Shown: positions 25,462 through 36,342, counted from the stretch's first letter. The stretch: 64,000 nucleotides of DNA from Streptomyces aurantiogriseus (GCF_014649375.1 NZ_BMSX01000002.1:566619-630618); one strand, 5' to 3'. Notes: a model not told the origin generated them from the sequence alone. Numbers and translations are program-made.

Positions 25462-26870
25462 GCGACGAGCTGCTCTCACCTGCCCCGGAAACGTCCGGGC
25501 GGGACGCCGTCGTGGTCGGCGGCGGCCTCGCCGGTGTCACCGCGGCGCTCGCGCTCGCCGACGCGGGCGTACGCGTCACCCTGCTCGAAGGCCGGCCCCG
25601 GCTGGGCGGCCTGGCCTTCTCCTTCCGGCGCGACGGGCTCACCGTCGACAACGGACAGCATGTGTACCTGCGCTGCTGTACCGCCTACCGCTGGTTCCTC
25701 GACCGGATCGGGGGCGCGGCGCTGGCACCGCTGCAGGATCGTCTCGACGTGCCCGTCGTCGACGTCGCCAGACCCGAGGGGCGGCGGCTCGGCAGACTGC
25801 GGCGCGACGCGCTGCCCGTCCCCCTCCACCTGGGGCGCAGCCTCGCCACGTACCCGCACCTCTCACTCGCCGAACGCGCCAAGGTGGGCCGGGCCGCGGT
25901 CGCGCTCAAGGGACTCGACCTCGCCGATCCGGCGCTCGACGCGCAGGACTTCGGCAGCTGGCTGACCGCGCACGGTCAGTCGGCGCGTGCCGTGGAGGCC
26001 CTGTGGGACCTGGTCGGGGTCGCCACCCTCAACGCGGTCGCGGGCGACGCCTCCCTGGGGCTCGCCGCGATGGTGTTCAAGACCGGTCTGCTGTCCGACC
26101 CGGGCGCGGCCGACATCGGCTGGGCGCGCGTCCCGCTGGGTGAACTGCACGACCGGCTGGCCCGCAAGGCGCTCGACTCCGCGGGCGTCCGTACCGAAGT
26201 CCGTACACGCGTCACCTCCGTCTCCACTGACGACAACGGGCGTTGGAGTGTTCAGGTTCCCGGCGGGACGCTCGCGGCGGACGCCGTCGTCCTCGCCGTA
26301 CCGCAGCGCGAGGCGTACGACCTGTTGCCGGACGGGGCACTCGACGCCCCCGAGCGGTTGCTGCGGATCGGGACCGCGCCGATCCTCAACGTGCACGTCG
26401 TCTACGACCGCAAGGTGCTCGCCACCCCCTTCCTCGCCGCGCTCGGCACGCCCGTGCAGTGGGTGTTCGACCGCACCGACGCCTCCGGGTTGCGCGAGGG
26501 CCAATACCTCGCGCTGTCGCAGTCGGCCGCGCAGGACGAGATCGACGAGCCCGTCGCCGCGCTGCGCGAGCGCTACCTGCCCGAGCTGGAGCGGCTGCTG
26601 CCCGGCGCGCGCGGCGCGCGGGTGAAGGACTTCTTCGTGACCCGGGAGCGCACGGCGACGTTCGCCCCCACCCCCGGCGTCGGACGGCTCAGGCCCGGCG
26701 CCCGCACCAAGGCACCCGGCCTGTACCTGGCCGGAGCGTGGACCGCCACAGGGTGGCCCGCGACCATGGAGAGTGCGGTCCGCAGCGGTGTGAGCGCGGC
26801 GGACGCCGCGCTCGGCACCCTCGGCCGGCCCCGCCCCCGCCACCTCTTCGCCTTCGAGGAGGCAGCGTGA
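25458..26870 (+). CDS. hpnE: Hydroxysqualene dehydroxylase HpnE
   Basis: A 470-residue FAD-dependent amine-oxidase/phytoene-desaturase-like protein that reduces hydroxysqualene to squalene. The dinucleotide motif is VVVGGGLAGVTAALALADAG near residue 18, with LLEGRPRLGGLAFSF after it. DNGQHVYLRCCTAYRWFL is a typical HpnE stretch, and the C-terminal FAD closure reads LYLAGAWTATGWPATMESAV. GGGGAGGGG before ATG 25458 is a strong ribosome binding site. The stop overlaps the next ATG as TGATG. Confidence 0.93.
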   Translation: MSDELLSPAPETSGRDAVVVGGGLAGVTAALALADAGVRVTLLEGRPRLGGLAFSFRRDGLTVDNGQHVYLRCCTAYRWFLDRIGGAALAPLQDRLDVPVVDVARPEGRRLGRLRRDALPVPLHLGRSLATYPHLSLAERAKVGRAAVALKGLDLADPALDAQDFGSWLTAHGQSARAVEALWDLVGVATLNAVAGDASLGLAAMVFKTGLLSDPGAADIGWARVPLGELHDRLARKALDSAGVRTEVRTRVTSVSTDDNGRWSVQVPGGTLAADAVVLAVPQREAYDLLPDGALDAPERLLRIGTAPILNVHVVYDRKVLATPFLAALGTPVQWVFDRTDASGLREGQYLALSQSAAQDEIDEPVAALRERYLPELERLLPGARGARVKDFFVTRERTATFAPTPGVGRLRPGARTKAPGLYLAGAWTATGWPATMESAVRSGVSAADAALGTLGRPRPRHLFAFEEAA

Positions 26871-28009
26871 TGCTCGATCAGGATCAGCACGGCTCGGCAC
26901 ATCCCCGCACCCCCTCCGGTACCGCAACAAGAGGAGAAACTGTGCCCACTGTGCCCCCGGCCTCGACGGCTTCCGACGCGGTGGACGTGACCGCGCTCTT
27001 GGAGCGCGGCCGGACCCTGGCCACGCCGGTGCTGCGGGCGGCCGTCGACCGTCTGGCGCCTCCCATGGACACGGTCGCCGCCTACCACTTCGGCTGGATC
27101 GACGCCCAGGGCAATCCGACCGACGGGGACGGCGGCAAGGCCGTCCGTCCCGCGCTCGCCGTGCTCTCCGCGGAGGTCGCCGACGCCGCGCCCGAGGTCG
27201 GTGTCCCCGGAGCGGTCGCCGTCGAACTGGTCCACAACTTCTCGCTCCTGCACGACGACCTGATGGACGGCGACGAGCAGCGCCGCCACCGCGACACCGT
27301 CTGGAAGGTGCACGGCCCCGCCCAGGCCATCCTGGTCGGCGACGCCCTGTTCGCCCTGGCCAACGAGGTGCTGCTGGAACTCGGCACCGTCGACGCGGGC
27401 CGCGCCACCCGTCGCCTGACCACCGCCACCCGCGCCCTGATCGACGGTCAGGCGCAGGACATCTCCTACGAGCACCGCGACCGCGTCAGCGTCGAGGAGT
27501 GCCTGGAGATGGAGGGCAACAAGACCGGTGCCCTGCTGGCCTGCGCCAGCTCCATCGGAGCCGTGCTCGGCGGCGCGGACGACCGCACCGCCGACGCCCT
27601 GGAGAAGTACGGCTACCACCTCGGCCTGGCCTTCCAGGCCGTCGACGACCTCCTCGGCATCTGGGGCGACCCGGAGGCCACCGGCAAGCAGACCTGGAGC
27701 GACCTGCGCCAGCGCAAGAAGTCCCTGCCGGTCGTCGCCGCGCTCGCGGCCGGCGGCTCCGCCTCCGAGCAACTCGGCGAGATCCTCGCCGCGGACGCCA
27801 AGAGCAGCGACTTCGAGAACTTCTCCGAGGAGGAGTTCGCGGCCCGGGCCGCCCTCATCGAGGAGGCGGGCGGCCGTGAGTGGACCGCCGGGGAGGCACG
27901 CCGTCAGCACACCATCGCCATCGAAGCCCTGAACGCCGTCGACATGCCCGAGCAGGTGCGGGCCCGGTTCACGGCGCTCGCCGACTTCGTCGTCGTACGA
28001 AAGAGATGA
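26870..28009 (+). CDS. Polyprenyl diphosphate synthase (farnesyl-diphosphate supply for hopanoids)
   Basis: A 379-residue trans-prenyltransferase. The first aspartate-rich motif is LLHDDLMDGDEQRR and the second is FQAVDDLLGIWGD. GGKAVRPAL supplies the basic diphosphate-binding residues. The residues just before the first motif are small or medium (FSLLH), compatible with a farnesyl-length product, as expected for an operon making squalene. Two starts are good: ATG 26870, after GAGGAGG and overlapping hpnE, and GTG 26942, after GAGGAG, which removes 24 variable residues. Length of product is inference from context. Confidence 0.9.
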   Translation: MLDQDQHGSAHPRTPSGTATRGETVPTVPPASTASDAVDVTALLERGRTLATPVLRAAVDRLAPPMDTVAAYHFGWIDAQGNPTDGDGGKAVRPALAVLSAEVADAAPEVGVPGAVAVELVHNFSLLHDDLMDGDEQRRHRDTVWKVHGPAQAILVGDALFALANEVLLELGTVDAGRATRRLTTATRALIDGQAQDISYEHRDRVSVEECLEMEGNKTGALLACASSIGAVLGGADDRTADALEKYGYHLGLAFQAVDDLLGIWGDPEATGKQTWSDLRQRKKSLPVVAALAAGGSASEQLGEILAADAKSSDFENFSEEEFAARAALIEEAGGREWTAGEARRQHTIAIEALNAVDMPEQVRARFTALADFVVVRKR

Positions 28010-28042
28010 TCACTATCGGTCGAATAGCCCTCGCGTAGTCGC

Positions 28043-28077
28043 CGGCCGGTGCAGCGAGGCGAGTCACGCACCGGCCG
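28043..28077 (+). other. Perfect stem-loop between the prenyltransferase and squalene-hopene cyclase genes
   Basis: Arms CGGCCGGTGC (28043-28052) and GCACCGGCCG (28068-28077) are perfect complements around a 15-nt loop, inside the 120-nt gap that splits the hopanoid operon. It could be a partial terminator, a processing site or an RNA stabiliser that sets expression of the downstream half. Confidence 0.6.
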
Positions 28078-28129
28078 ACGGCGGACCCACAGCAGACGCA
28101 CGACATGCACACTGCACGAAGGGGAAGCC

Positions 28130-30163
28130 ATGACAGCGACGACCGACGGAAGCACCGGGGCCCTGCCGCCCCGCGCTGCCGCGGCCAGCGACACCGACAT
28201 CGACACCCCCGTGGCGGCCGGGGTACACGAAGCCGCCGTGCGCGCCGTGCGGCGCGCGACCGACTTCCTGCTCGCCCGGCAGGACGCCGAGGGCTGGTGG
28301 AAGGGCGACCTCGAGACGAACGTCACGATGGACGCCGAGGACCTGCTGCTCCGTCAGTTCCTGGGCATCCGAGACGAGCCGACGACCCGGGCCGCCGCCC
28401 TCTTCATCAGAGGCGAGCAACGCGAGGACGGCACCTGGGCCACCTTCTACGGCGGCCCGGGCGAACTCTCCACCACGATCGAGGCGTACGTCGCCCTGCG
28501 GCTGGCCGGCGACGCGCCCGACGCACCCCACATGGCCAGGGCCTCCGCCTGGATCCGCGACCAGGGCGGCATCGCCGCCTCCCGCGTCTTCACCCGGATC
28601 TGGCTCGCCCTGTTCGGCTGGTGGAAGTGGGAGGACCTTCCCGAACTCCCGCCGGAGCTCCTCTACTTCCCGAAGTGGTTCCCGCTCAGCATCTACAACT
28701 TCGGCTGCTGGGCCCGGCAGACGATCGTCCCGCTCACGGTGGTCTCGGCGAAGCGCCCGGTGCGCCCGGCGCCCTTCCCGCTGGACGAGCTGCACACTGA
28801 TCCCGCGAACCCCAACCCGCCCAAGCCCCTTGCCCCGATGAACAGTTGGGACGGGCTCTTCCAGCGGCTCGACAAGGTCGTGCGCGGCTACCGCACGGTC
28901 GCGGTCCGCCGGCTGCGCAGGGCGGCCATGAACTCCGCGGCCCGCTGGATCATCGAGCGGCAGGAGAACGACGGCTGCTGGGGCGGCATCCAGCCCCCGG
29001 CCGTCTACTCGGTGATCGCCCTGCACCTGCTCGGCTACGACCTTCAGCACCCCGTGATGCGGGAGGGGCTGAAGTCGCTGGATCGTTACGCCGTGTGGCG
29101 CGAGGACGGCGCCCGGATGATCGAGGCCTGCCAGTCGCCGGTGTGGGACACCTGCCTGGCGACGATCGCGCTCGCCGACGCCGGGCTCCCCGCCAACCAC
29201 CCCCAGCTCGTCAAGGCCGCCGACTGGATGCTCGGCGAGCAGGTCGTACGGCCCGGCGACTGGTCCGTACGCCGACCCCAACTCCCGCCGGGCGGCTGGG
29301 CGTTCGAGTTCCACAACGACAACTACCCGGACATCGACGACACCGCCGAGGTCGTCCTCGCGCTGCGCCGGGTCCAGCACCACGATCCGCAGCGGGTGGA
29401 GAAGGCGATCGCGCGCGGGGTGCGCTGGAACCTCGGGATGCAGTCGAGGAACGGCGCGTGGGGCGCCTTCGACGTCGACAACACCAGCCCGTTCCCCAAC
29501 CGGCTGCCGTTCTGCGACTTCGGCGAGGTCATCGACCCGCCGTCGGCCGACGTCACCGCGCACGTCGTCGAGATGCTCGCCGTCGAGGGCCTCTCGCACG
29601 ACCCGCGCACCCGGCGCGGCATCGAGTGGCTGCTCGCCGAACAGGAGCCGGACGGATCGTGGTTCGGCCGTTGGGGCGTCAACTACGTCTACGGCACCGG
29701 CTCGGTGGTGCCCGCCCTGACCGCCGCAGGACTGCCCACCCAGCACCCCGCGATCCGCCGGGCCGTCGCCTGGCTGGAGCGGGTCCAGAACGACGACGGC
29801 GGCTGGGGCGAGGACCTGCGCTCGTACCACGACGCCGCTCGTTGGAGCGGCCGCGGCGCCTCCACCGCCTCCCAGACCGCCTGGGCGCTGATGGCTCTGA
29901 TCGCGGCGGGGGAGAAGGACTCCAAGGCCGTCGAGCGGGGCGTCGCCTGGCTCGCCGAGACCCAGCGCGAGGACGGTTCCTGGGACGAGCGCTACTTCAC
30001 CGGCACGGGCTTCCCCTGGGACTTCTCCATCAACTACCACCTCTACCGCCAGGTCTTCCCGCTGACCGCGCTCGGCCGGTACGTCCATGGGGAGCCGTTC
30101 ACCGAGACGACGATCGAGGTGGTCGTCGACGACACGGCTGCCGCAGAGGCCGAGGGGAGCTGA
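28130..30163 (+). CDS. shc: Squalene-hopene cyclase
   Basis: The 677-residue class II triterpene cyclase folds squalene into hopene or hopanol at the membrane. The catalytic acid motif is D401-I-D403-D404-T-A. QW motifs recur (for example QEDGTWATFYGG-like EDGTWATFYGG, QENDGCWGG, QEPDGSWFGRWG, QNDDGGWGED and QREDGSWDE). The hydrophobic membrane-channel segment FTRIWLALFGWWKWEDLP lies in the N-terminal half. Length matches bacterial cyclases of about 630-720 residues. The ribosome binding site is AAGGGGAAG before ATG 28130. Its stop overlaps hpnG by one base. Confidence 0.96.
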   Translation: MTATTDGSTGALPPRAAAASDTDIDTPVAAGVHEAAVRAVRRATDFLLARQDAEGWWKGDLETNVTMDAEDLLLRQFLGIRDEPTTRAAALFIRGEQREDGTWATFYGGPGELSTTIEAYVALRLAGDAPDAPHMARASAWIRDQGGIAASRVFTRIWLALFGWWKWEDLPELPPELLYFPKWFPLSIYNFGCWARQTIVPLTVVSAKRPVRPAPFPLDELHTDPANPNPPKPLAPMNSWDGLFQRLDKVVRGYRTVAVRRLRRAAMNSAARWIIERQENDGCWGGIQPPAVYSVIALHLLGYDLQHPVMREGLKSLDRYAVWREDGARMIEACQSPVWDTCLATIALADAGLPANHPQLVKAADWMLGEQVVRPGDWSVRRPQLPPGGWAFEFHNDNYPDIDDTAEVVLALRRVQHHDPQRVEKAIARGVRWNLGMQSRNGAWGAFDVDNTSPFPNRLPFCDFGEVIDPPSADVTAHVVEMLAVEGLSHDPRTRRGIEWLLAEQEPDGSWFGRWGVNYVYGTGSVVPALTAAGLPTQHPAIRRAVAWLERVQNDDGGWGEDLRSYHDAARWSGRGASTASQTAWALMALIAAGEKDSKAVERGVAWLAETQREDGSWDERYFTGTGFPWDFSINYHLYRQVFPLTALGRYVHGEPFTETTIEVVVDDTAAAEAEGS

Positions 30164-30804
30164 TGAACGCCCAGCCCGCCCCCGCCCCGCTGCTGATCGC
30201 CTGCGCGCTCGGCATCGAGCGCCTCGCCCTGCGCATGGGCGACCGCGGTGGGGCCGGCGGGCCGGTCACCTTCCTGCGCACCGGCATGGGGCCCAAGGCG
30301 GCCGAACGCTCCGTCACCAGGGTCCTGGCCGACCCGGTGCTCGGCGGCGCGGCCGTCCTGGCCACCGGCTTCTGCGCGGGGCTCACCCCCGGCATGCACC
30401 CCGGCGACCTGGTCGTCGCCGAGGAGACCCGCGACCCGCGCGGCACCGTGCCGTGCGTCGACACCGAACTGCTCGTCAAGGAACTCGTGCGCGCGCTGCC
30501 CGGGCGCACCGTCCACACCGGCCCCCTGACCGGCTCCGACCACGTCGTGCGCGGCCCGGAGCGGTCCGACCTGCGCGCGACCGGCGCGATCGCGGTCGAC
30601 ATGGAGTCGGCGGCCACGCTCCTGAGCGCCGTCCGCGCGGGGGCACGCCCGGTTGCGGCCGTCCGTGTGGTCGTGGACGCTCCTGAACATGAACTCGTCC
30701 GGATCGGCACGGTGCGCGGTGGAATATCGGCTTTCCGCGTCCTTCGTTCCGTCCTGCCTGCATTCTTCGAATGGCACCGTAATGTGCTGCTCCCCCGGAG
30801 GTGA
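30163..30804 (+). CDS. hpnG: Adenosylhopane nucleosidase HpnG
   Basis: A 213-residue nucleoside-phosphorylase-fold protein that removes adenine from adenosylhopane to leave ribosylhopane. Motifs are LLIACALGIERLALR, FLRTGMGPKAAERSV, LATGFCAGLTPGMHPGDLVVA and the purine-site AVDMESAATL. The protein is short for the fold but normal for HpnG. ATG 30163 overlaps the cyclase stop by one base, with GAGGGGAG upstream. It is followed immediately by hpnH, which makes its substrate. Confidence 0.91.
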   Translation: MNAQPAPAPLLIACALGIERLALRMGDRGGAGGPVTFLRTGMGPKAAERSVTRVLADPVLGGAAVLATGFCAGLTPGMHPGDLVVAEETRDPRGTVPCVDTELLVKELVRALPGRTVHTGPLTGSDHVVRGPERSDLRATGAIAVDMESAATLLSAVRAGARPVAAVRVVVDAPEHELVRIGTVRGGISAFRVLRSVLPAFFEWHRNVLLPRR

Positions 30805-30809
30805 GCCAT

Positions 30810-31832
30810 ATGGCCATGCCGCTGCGCCAGTCCATCAAGGTCGCTACCTACTTGGCTGAACAGAAGCTCCGCAAGCGGGACAAGTTCCCGCTCATCGTCG
30901 AGCTGGAACCCCTCTTCGCCTGCAACCTCAAGTGCGAGGGCTGCGGCAAGATCCAGCATCCGGCGGGAGTGCTCAAGCAGCGCATGCCGGTCGCCCAGGC
31001 CGTCGGGGCGGTACTCGAATCCGGCGCGCCCATGGTCTCGATCGCCGGCGGCGAGCCGCTGATGCATCCCCAGATCGACGAGATCGTGCGGCAGCTGGTG
31101 GCGAAGCGGAAGTACGTCTTCCTCTGCACCAACGCCCTGCTGTTGCGCAAGAAGATCGACAAGTTCAGGCCCTCCCCGTACTTCGCCTTCGCCGTGCACA
31201 TCGACGGGCTGCGCGAGCGGCACGACGAGTCGGTGGCGAAGGAGGGCGTCTTCGACGAGGCCGTGGAGGCGATCAAGGAGGCCAAGCGGCGCGGCTTCCG
31301 GGTCACCACCAACTCGACCTTCTTCAACACCGACACCCCGCAGACCGTCATCGAGGTGCTCAACTTCCTCAACGACGACCTCAAGGTCGACGAGATGATG
31401 ATCTCGCCCGCCTACGCCTACGAGAAGGCGCCCGACCAGGAGCACTTCCTGGGCGTGGAGCAGACCCGCGAGCTGTTCAAGAAGGCCTTCTCGGGCGGCA
31501 ACCGGCGCCGCTGGCGCCTCAACCACTCCCCGCTCTTCCTGGACTTCCTCGAGGGCAAGGTCGACTTCCCGTGCACGGCCTGGGCGATCCCGAACTACTC
31601 CCTCTTCGGCTGGCAGCGCCCCTGCTACCTGATGAGCGACGGCTACGTCCCGACGTACCGCGAACTCATCGAGGAGACCGACTGGGACAACTACGGCCGC
31701 GGCAAGGACCCGCGCTGCGCCAACTGCATGGCGCACTGCGGCTACGAGCCCACCGCCGTCCTCGCCACCATGGGCTCGCTCAAGGAGTCGCTGCGCGCCA
31801 TGCGCGAGACGGTCTCCGGGAACCGGGAGTGA
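30810..31832 (+). CDS. hpnH: Adenosylhopane synthase HpnH (radical SAM)
   Basis: The 340-residue radical SAM enzyme joins a 5'-deoxyadenosyl group to hopene, the first step of C35 hopanoid formation. The cluster-binding cysteines are C38, C42 and C45 in ACNLKCEGC, followed by [13 protein letters not shown]-terminal SPASM-like cysteine group ([14 protein letters not shown]) may bind a further cluster. ATG 30810 is preceded at a good distance by GGAGGTG, which also covers the hpnG stop; GTG 30801 is a weaker alternative. Confidence 0.95.
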   Translation: MAMPLRQSIKVATYLAEQKLRKRDKFPLIVELEPLFACNLKCEGCGKIQHPAGVLKQRMPVAQAVGAVLESGAPMVSIAGGEPLMHPQIDEIVRQLVAKRKYVFLCTNALLLRKKIDKFRPSPYFAFAVHIDGLRERHDESVAKEGVFDEAVEAIKEAKRRGFRVTTNSTFFNTDTPQTVIEVLNFLNDDLKVDEMMISPAYAYEKAPDQEHFLGVEQTRELFKKAFSGGNRRRWRLNHSPLFLDFLEGKVDFPCTAWAIPNYSLFGWQRPCYLMSDGYVPTYRELIEETDWDNYGRGKDPRCANCMAHCGYEPTAVLATMGSLKESLRAMRETVSGNRE

Positions 31833-31836
31833 CCCG

Positions 31837-32994
31837 GTGACGGCCGTATCCCTGGGCGTTCCCGAGGTACCGGTCCGGCCGATCGCCGAGCGGCGCGCGT
31901 CGCGGCGGATCCAGGTCGGGTCGGTGGCGGTCGGGGGCGGGGCCCCGGTGTCGGTGCAGTCGATGACGACGACGCGGACGTCGGACATCGGCGCCACCCT
32001 GCAGCAGATCGCGGAGCTCACCGCGTCCGGCTGCCAGATCGTCCGCGTCGCCTGCCCCACGCAGGACGACGCGGACGCCCTCGCGACCATCGCCCGCAAG
32101 GCGCAGATCCCGGTGATCGCGGACATCCACTTCCAGCCCAAGTACGTGTTCGCGGCGATCGAGGCCGGCTGTGCGGCCGTACGGGTCAATCCGGGCAACA
32201 TCAAGCAGTTCGACGACAAGGTGAAGGAGATCGCGCGGGCCGCGAAGGACCACGGCACGCCGATCCGGATCGGGGTCAACGCGGGGTCGCTGGACAGGCG
32301 GCTGCTGCAGAAGTACGGGAAGGCGACCCCGGAGGCGCTCGTGGAGAGCGCGTTGTGGGAGGCGTCCCTGTTCGAGGAGCACGACTTCCGGGAGATCAAG
32401 ATCTCCGTCAAGCACAACGACCCGGTGGTGATGGTCGAGGCGTACCGGCAGCTCGCCGCCCAGTGCGACTACCCGCTGCACCTCGGGGTGACGGAGGCCG
32501 GTCCGGCGTTCCAGGGGACGATCAAGTCGGCGGTGGCCTTCGGGGCGCTGCTGAGCCAGGGCATCGGCGACACGATCCGCGTGTCCCTGTCCGCGCCGCC
32601 CGCCGAGGAGGTCAAGGTCGGCATCCAGATCCTGGAGTCGCTGAACCTCAGGCAGCGACGGCTGGAGATCGTCTCCTGTCCGTCCTGCGGGCGCGCCCAG
32701 GTCGACGTCTACAAGCTGGCCGACGAGGTCACGGCGGGCCTCACGGGCATGGAAGTCCCGTTGCGGGTCGCGGTCATGGGCTGTGTGGTCAACGGTCCGG
32801 GCGAGGCGCGGGAGGCCGACCTGGGAGTCGCCTCCGGCAACGGCAAGGGGCAGATCTTCGTGAAGGGCGAGGTCATCAAGACCGTCCCCGAGTCGAAGAT
32901 CGTGGAGACCCTCATCGAGGAGGCGATGAAGATCGCCGAGCAGATGGAGCAGGACGGCGTCGCGGCGGGGGAGCCGGCCGTCACCGTGAGTTGA
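31837..32994 (+). CDS. ispG: 4-Hydroxy-3-methylbut-2-enyl-diphosphate synthase IspG
   Basis: A 385-residue iron-sulfur enzyme of the methylerythritol phosphate pathway, converting MEcPP to HMBPP. The TIM-barrel part starts [21 protein letters not shown] and contains [17 protein letters not shown] and VRVNPGNIK. The cluster domain has cysteines in SCPSCGR and [11 protein letters not shown]. It is complete and of bacterial two-domain length. Being inside the hopanoid operon, it is probably a dedicated second copy; a housekeeping copy would lie outside the window. It starts at GTG 31837, 4 nt after hpnH. Confidence 0.95.
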   Translation: MTAVSLGVPEVPVRPIAERRASRRIQVGSVAVGGGAPVSVQSMTTTRTSDIGATLQQIAELTASGCQIVRVACPTQDDADALATIARKAQIPVIADIHFQPKYVFAAIEAGCAAVRVNPGNIKQFDDKVKEIARAAKDHGTPIRIGVNAGSLDRRLLQKYGKATPEALVESALWEASLFEEHDFREIKISVKHNDPVVMVEAYRQLAAQCDYPLHLGVTEAGPAFQGTIKSAVAFGALLSQGIGDTIRVSLSAPPAEEVKVGIQILESLNLRQRRLEIVSCPSCGRAQVDVYKLADEVTAGLTGMEVPLRVAVMGCVVNGPGEAREADLGVASGNGKGQIFVKGEVIKTVPESKIVETLIEEAMKIAEQMEQDGVAAGEPAVTVS

Positions 32995-33022
32995 ACAGCA
33001 CGGACCGAGAGGGGGCCCGAGC

Positions 33023-34945
33023 GTGACGATCCTGGAGAACATCCGGCAACCACGTGACCTGAAGGCGCTGTCCGAGGTGGAACTCGGTGAACTGTCCGAC
33101 GAGATCAGGGAGTTCCTGGTGCACGCGGTCGCCCGGACCGGCGGTCATCTCGGGCCCAACCTGGGCGTGGTGGAACTGACCATCGCGCTCCACCGGGTCT
33201 TCGAGTCACCGGTCGACCGCATCCTGTGGGACACCGGCCACCAGAGCTACGTCCACAAGCTTCTGACGGGACGTCAGGACTTCTCCAAGCTGCGCGGCAA
33301 GGGCGGTCTGTCCGGCTACCCCTCGCGTGAGGAGTCCGAGCACGACGTCATCGAGAACAGCCACGCCTCCACCGCCCTCGGCTGGGCCGACGGGCTCGCC
33401 AAGGCCCGCCAGGTGCAGGGGGAGAAGGGGCACGTCGTCGCGGTCATCGGCGACGGCGCCCTCACCGGCGGTATGGCCTGGGAGGCGCTCAACAACATCG
33501 CGGCCGCCAAGGACCGGCCGCTGATCATCGTCGTCAACGACAACGAACGCTCCTACGCGCCGACCATAGGCGGCCTCGCCAACCACCTGGCGACCCTCCG
33601 CACCACCGACGGCTACGAGAAGGTCCTGGCCTGGGGGAAGGACGTACTGCTGCGGACCCCGGTCGTCGGGCACACCGTCTACGAGTCGCTGCACGGCGCG
33701 AAGAAGGGCTTCAAGGACGCCTTCGCCCCGCAGGGCATGTTCGAGGACCTGGGCCTGAAGTATGTCGGTCCGATCGACGGACACGACATCAAGGCCGTCG
33801 AGTCGGCGCTGCGGCGGGCCAAGCGCTTCCACGGGCCGGTGCTGGTGCACTGCCTCACGGAGAAGGGCCGCGGCTACGAACCGGCCCTCGCGCACGAGGA
33901 GGACCACTTCCACACCGTCGGGGTGATGGACCCGCTGACCTGCGCGCCGCTCGTGCCCGCCGGCGGGCCGTCCTGGACGTCCGTGTTCGGCGACGAGATC
34001 GTCCGGATCGGCGAGGAGCGCGACGACGTCGTGGCGATCACGGCGGCCATGCTGCACCCGGTGGGCCTCGGCAAGTTCGCCGAACGCTTCCCGGACCGGG
34101 TGTGGGACGTGGGCATCGCCGAGCAGCACGCGGCGGTGAGCGCGGCCGGGCTGGCCACCGGGGGGCTGCATCCCGTCGTCGCCGTCTACGCCACCTTCCT
34201 CAACCGTGCCTTCGACCAGCTGCTGATGGACGTGGCACTGCACTGCTGCGGCGTGACGTTCGTGCTCGACCGGGCCGGTGTGACCGGCGTGGACGGCGCC
34301 TCCCACAACGGCATGTGGGACATGTCCGTCCTCCAGGTCGTCCCGGGCCTGAGGATCGCGGCCCCGCGCGACGCCGACCAGCTGCGCGCCCAGCTGCGGG
34401 AGGCGGTCGCGGTGGACGACGCGCCGACCCTGGTCCGCTTCCCGAAGGAGTCGGTCGGCCCGGAGATCCCGGCGATCGACCACGTGGGCGGCATGGACGT
34501 CCTGCACCGCGCCGACCGGGCCGACGTGCTCCTGGTGGCCGTCGGCGTGATGGCACCGGTGTGTCTGCAGGCCGCCGAGCTGCTGGAGGCGCGGGGCATC
34601 GACTGCACGGTCGTGGACCCCCGCTGGGTCAAGCCCGTCGACCCGGCCCTGCCGGGCCTCGCCGCCGCACACCGCCTGGTGGCCGTCGTCGAGGACAACA
34701 GCCGTGCCGCCGGCGTCGGTTCGGCGGTGGCACTCGCCCTCAGCGACGCCGAAGTCGACGTACCCGTACGCCGGTTCGGCATCCCGGAGCAGTTCCTCGC
34801 GCACGCCAAGCGTGCCGAGGTGCTCGCCGACATCGGCCTCACACCCGTCGAGGTCGCCGGACGGATCAGCGCGAGCCTGGCCGTCAAGGAAGCCGACAGC
34901 CCTGTCGGGGAAGCCGGCGGCCCACCCGAGGAGAAAGACGCATGA
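33023..34945 (+). CDS. dxs: 1-Deoxy-D-xylulose-5-phosphate synthase
   Basis: A 640-residue thiamine-diphosphate enzyme catalysing the committing step of the methylerythritol phosphate pathway from pyruvate and glyceraldehyde 3-phosphate. Markers are [29 protein letters not shown], the cofactor-binding [16 protein letters not shown] with VNDNERS, the transketolase-like [16 protein letters not shown], and [20 protein letters not shown] [13 protein letters not shown]. Starts at GTG 33023, 28 nt after ispG, and overlaps the aminotransferase gene as ATGA. Together with ispG it raises C5 supply for squalene. Confidence 0.95.
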   Translation: MTILENIRQPRDLKALSEVELGELSDEIREFLVHAVARTGGHLGPNLGVVELTIALHRVFESPVDRILWDTGHQSYVHKLLTGRQDFSKLRGKGGLSGYPSREESEHDVIENSHASTALGWADGLAKARQVQGEKGHVVAVIGDGALTGGMAWEALNNIAAAKDRPLIIVVNDNERSYAPTIGGLANHLATLRTTDGYEKVLAWGKDVLLRTPVVGHTVYESLHGAKKGFKDAFAPQGMFEDLGLKYVGPIDGHDIKAVESALRRAKRFHGPVLVHCLTEKGRGYEPALAHEEDHFHTVGVMDPLTCAPLVPAGGPSWTSVFGDEIVRIGEERDDVVAITAAMLHPVGLGKFAERFPDRVWDVGIAEQHAAVSAAGLATGGLHPVVAVYATFLNRAFDQLLMDVALHCCGVTFVLDRAGVTGVDGASHNGMWDMSVLQVVPGLRIAAPRDADQLRAQLREAVAVDDAPTLVRFPKESVGPEIPAIDHVGGMDVLHRADRADVLLVAVGVMAPVCLQAAELLEARGIDCTVVDPRWVKPVDPALPGLAAAHRLVAVVEDNSRAAGVGSAVALALSDAEVDVPVRRFGIPEQFLAHAKRAEVLADIGLTPVEVAGRISASLAVKEADSPVGEAGGPPEEKDA

Positions 34946-36327
34946 CCAAGGAGTTCGACCTCGGCGCCCTCCTGGCCGAGCGCGGAGCCGAGCGCTACGA
35001 GCTGCACACCAAGTACCTCAACCACCAGCTCCCGCGCATGCTGCACACCATCGGCTTCGACAAGGTCTACGAGCGGGCCGAGGGCGCCCACTTCTGGGAC
35101 GCGGACGGCAACGACTACCTGGACATGCTCGCCGGGTTCGGGGTGATGGGCCTGGGCCGCCACCACCCCGTCGTCCGCAAGGCGCTGCACGACGTCCTCG
35201 ACGCCTCCCTCGCCGACCTCACCCGCTTCGACTGCCAGCCGCTGCCCGGACTGCTGGCCGAACGGCTGCTCGCCCACAGCCCGCACCTGGACCGGGTGTT
35301 CTTCGGCAACAGCGGGACCGAGGCGGTCGAGACCGCGCTGAAGTTCGCCCGGCGGGCCACCGGCAAGCCCCGGATCCTCTACTGCGACCACGCCTTCCAC
35401 GGCCTGACCACCGGCTCGCTGTCGGTCAACGGCGAGGACGGCTTCCGCGACGGCTTCGCCCCGCTGCTGCCCGACACGGCCGTACCGCTCGGCGATCTCG
35501 ACGTGCTGGCGAAGGAGTTGAAGAAGGGCGACGTCGCCGCCCTGATCGTCGAGCCGATCCAGGGCAAGGGCGTGCACGAGGGCCCGCCGGGCTATCTGCG
35601 CGCCGCGCAGGAACTGCTGCACCGGCACAAGGCGCTGCTCATCGCCGACGAGGTGCAGACCGGCCTCGGCAGGACCGGCGACTTCTACGCCTACCAGCAC
35701 GAGGACGGTGTCGAGCCGGACCTGGTCTGCGTGGCCAAGGCGCTCTCCGGCGGCTATGTGCCGGTCGGCGCCACCCTCGGCAAGGACTGGATCTTCAAGA
35801 AGGTGTTCTCGTCGATCGACCGCGTCCTGGTCCACTCGGCGAGCTTCGGCTCCAACGCCCAGGCGATGGCGGCGGGCCTCGCGGTCCTGTCCGTGATGGA
35901 GAACGAGCAGATCGTCGCGAACGCCCGGGCCACCGGCGAGCAGCTCAAGTCACGGCTGGCGGCCCTCACCGACACGTACGAACTGCTCGGTGAGGTGCGT
36001 GGCCGGGGACTGATGATCGGCATCGAGTTCGGGAAGCCGAAGTCGCTGAAGCTGCGCAGCCGGTGGACGATGCTGCAGACCGCCCGCAAGGGGCTCTTCG
36101 CCCAGATGGTCGTCGTACCGCTCCTCCAGCGGCACCGGATCCTCACCCAGGTCTCCGGCGACCACCTGGAGGTGATCAAGCTGATCCCACCGCTCGTGAT
36201 CGACGAGCAGGACGTGGACCGGTTCGTCGCCGCCTTCACCGAGGTGATGGACGAGGCCCACAGCGGAGGCGGGCTGATGTGGGACTTCGGCAAGACGCTG
36301 ATCAAGCAGGCGGTGGCCAACCGCTGA
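34942..36327 (+). CDS. Class III aminotransferase, HpnO-like (aminobacteriohopanetriol formation)
   Basis: A 461-residue PLP enzyme of the acetylornithine/ornithine aminotransferase class. It shows [20 protein letters not shown], the cofactor-stacking [27 protein letters not shown] and the Schiff-base lysine K266 in [10 protein letters not shown]. As the last gene of the hopanoid operon it probably aminates the C35 side-chain aldehyde to give aminobacteriohopanetriol, the usual end product in Streptomyces; this rests on context. The N-terminal 30 residues and the C-terminal tail ([12 protein letters not shown]) are longer than in amino-acid aminotransferases. AGGAGAAAGACG precedes ATG 34942. 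Confidence 0.87.
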   Translation: MTKEFDLGALLAERGAERYELHTKYLNHQLPRMLHTIGFDKVYERAEGAHFWDADGNDYLDMLAGFGVMGLGRHHPVVRKALHDVLDASLADLTRFDCQPLPGLLAERLLAHSPHLDRVFFGNSGTEAVETALKFARRATGKPRILYCDHAFHGLTTGSLSVNGEDGFRDGFAPLLPDTAVPLGDLDVLAKELKKGDVAALIVEPIQGKGVHEGPPGYLRAAQELLHRHKALLIADEVQTGLGRTGDFYAYQHEDGVEPDLVCVAKALSGGYVPVGATLGKDWIFKKVFSSIDRVLVHSASFGSNAQAMAAGLAVLSVMENEQIVANARATGEQLKSRLAALTDTYELLGEVRGRGLMIGIEFGKPKSLKLRSRWTMLQTARKGLFAQMVVVPLLQRHRILTQVSGDHLEVIKLIPPLVIDEQDVDRFVAAFTEVMDEAHSGGGLMWDFGKTLIKQAVANR

Positions 36328-36342
36328 CCGCGTTCGGTGGAC

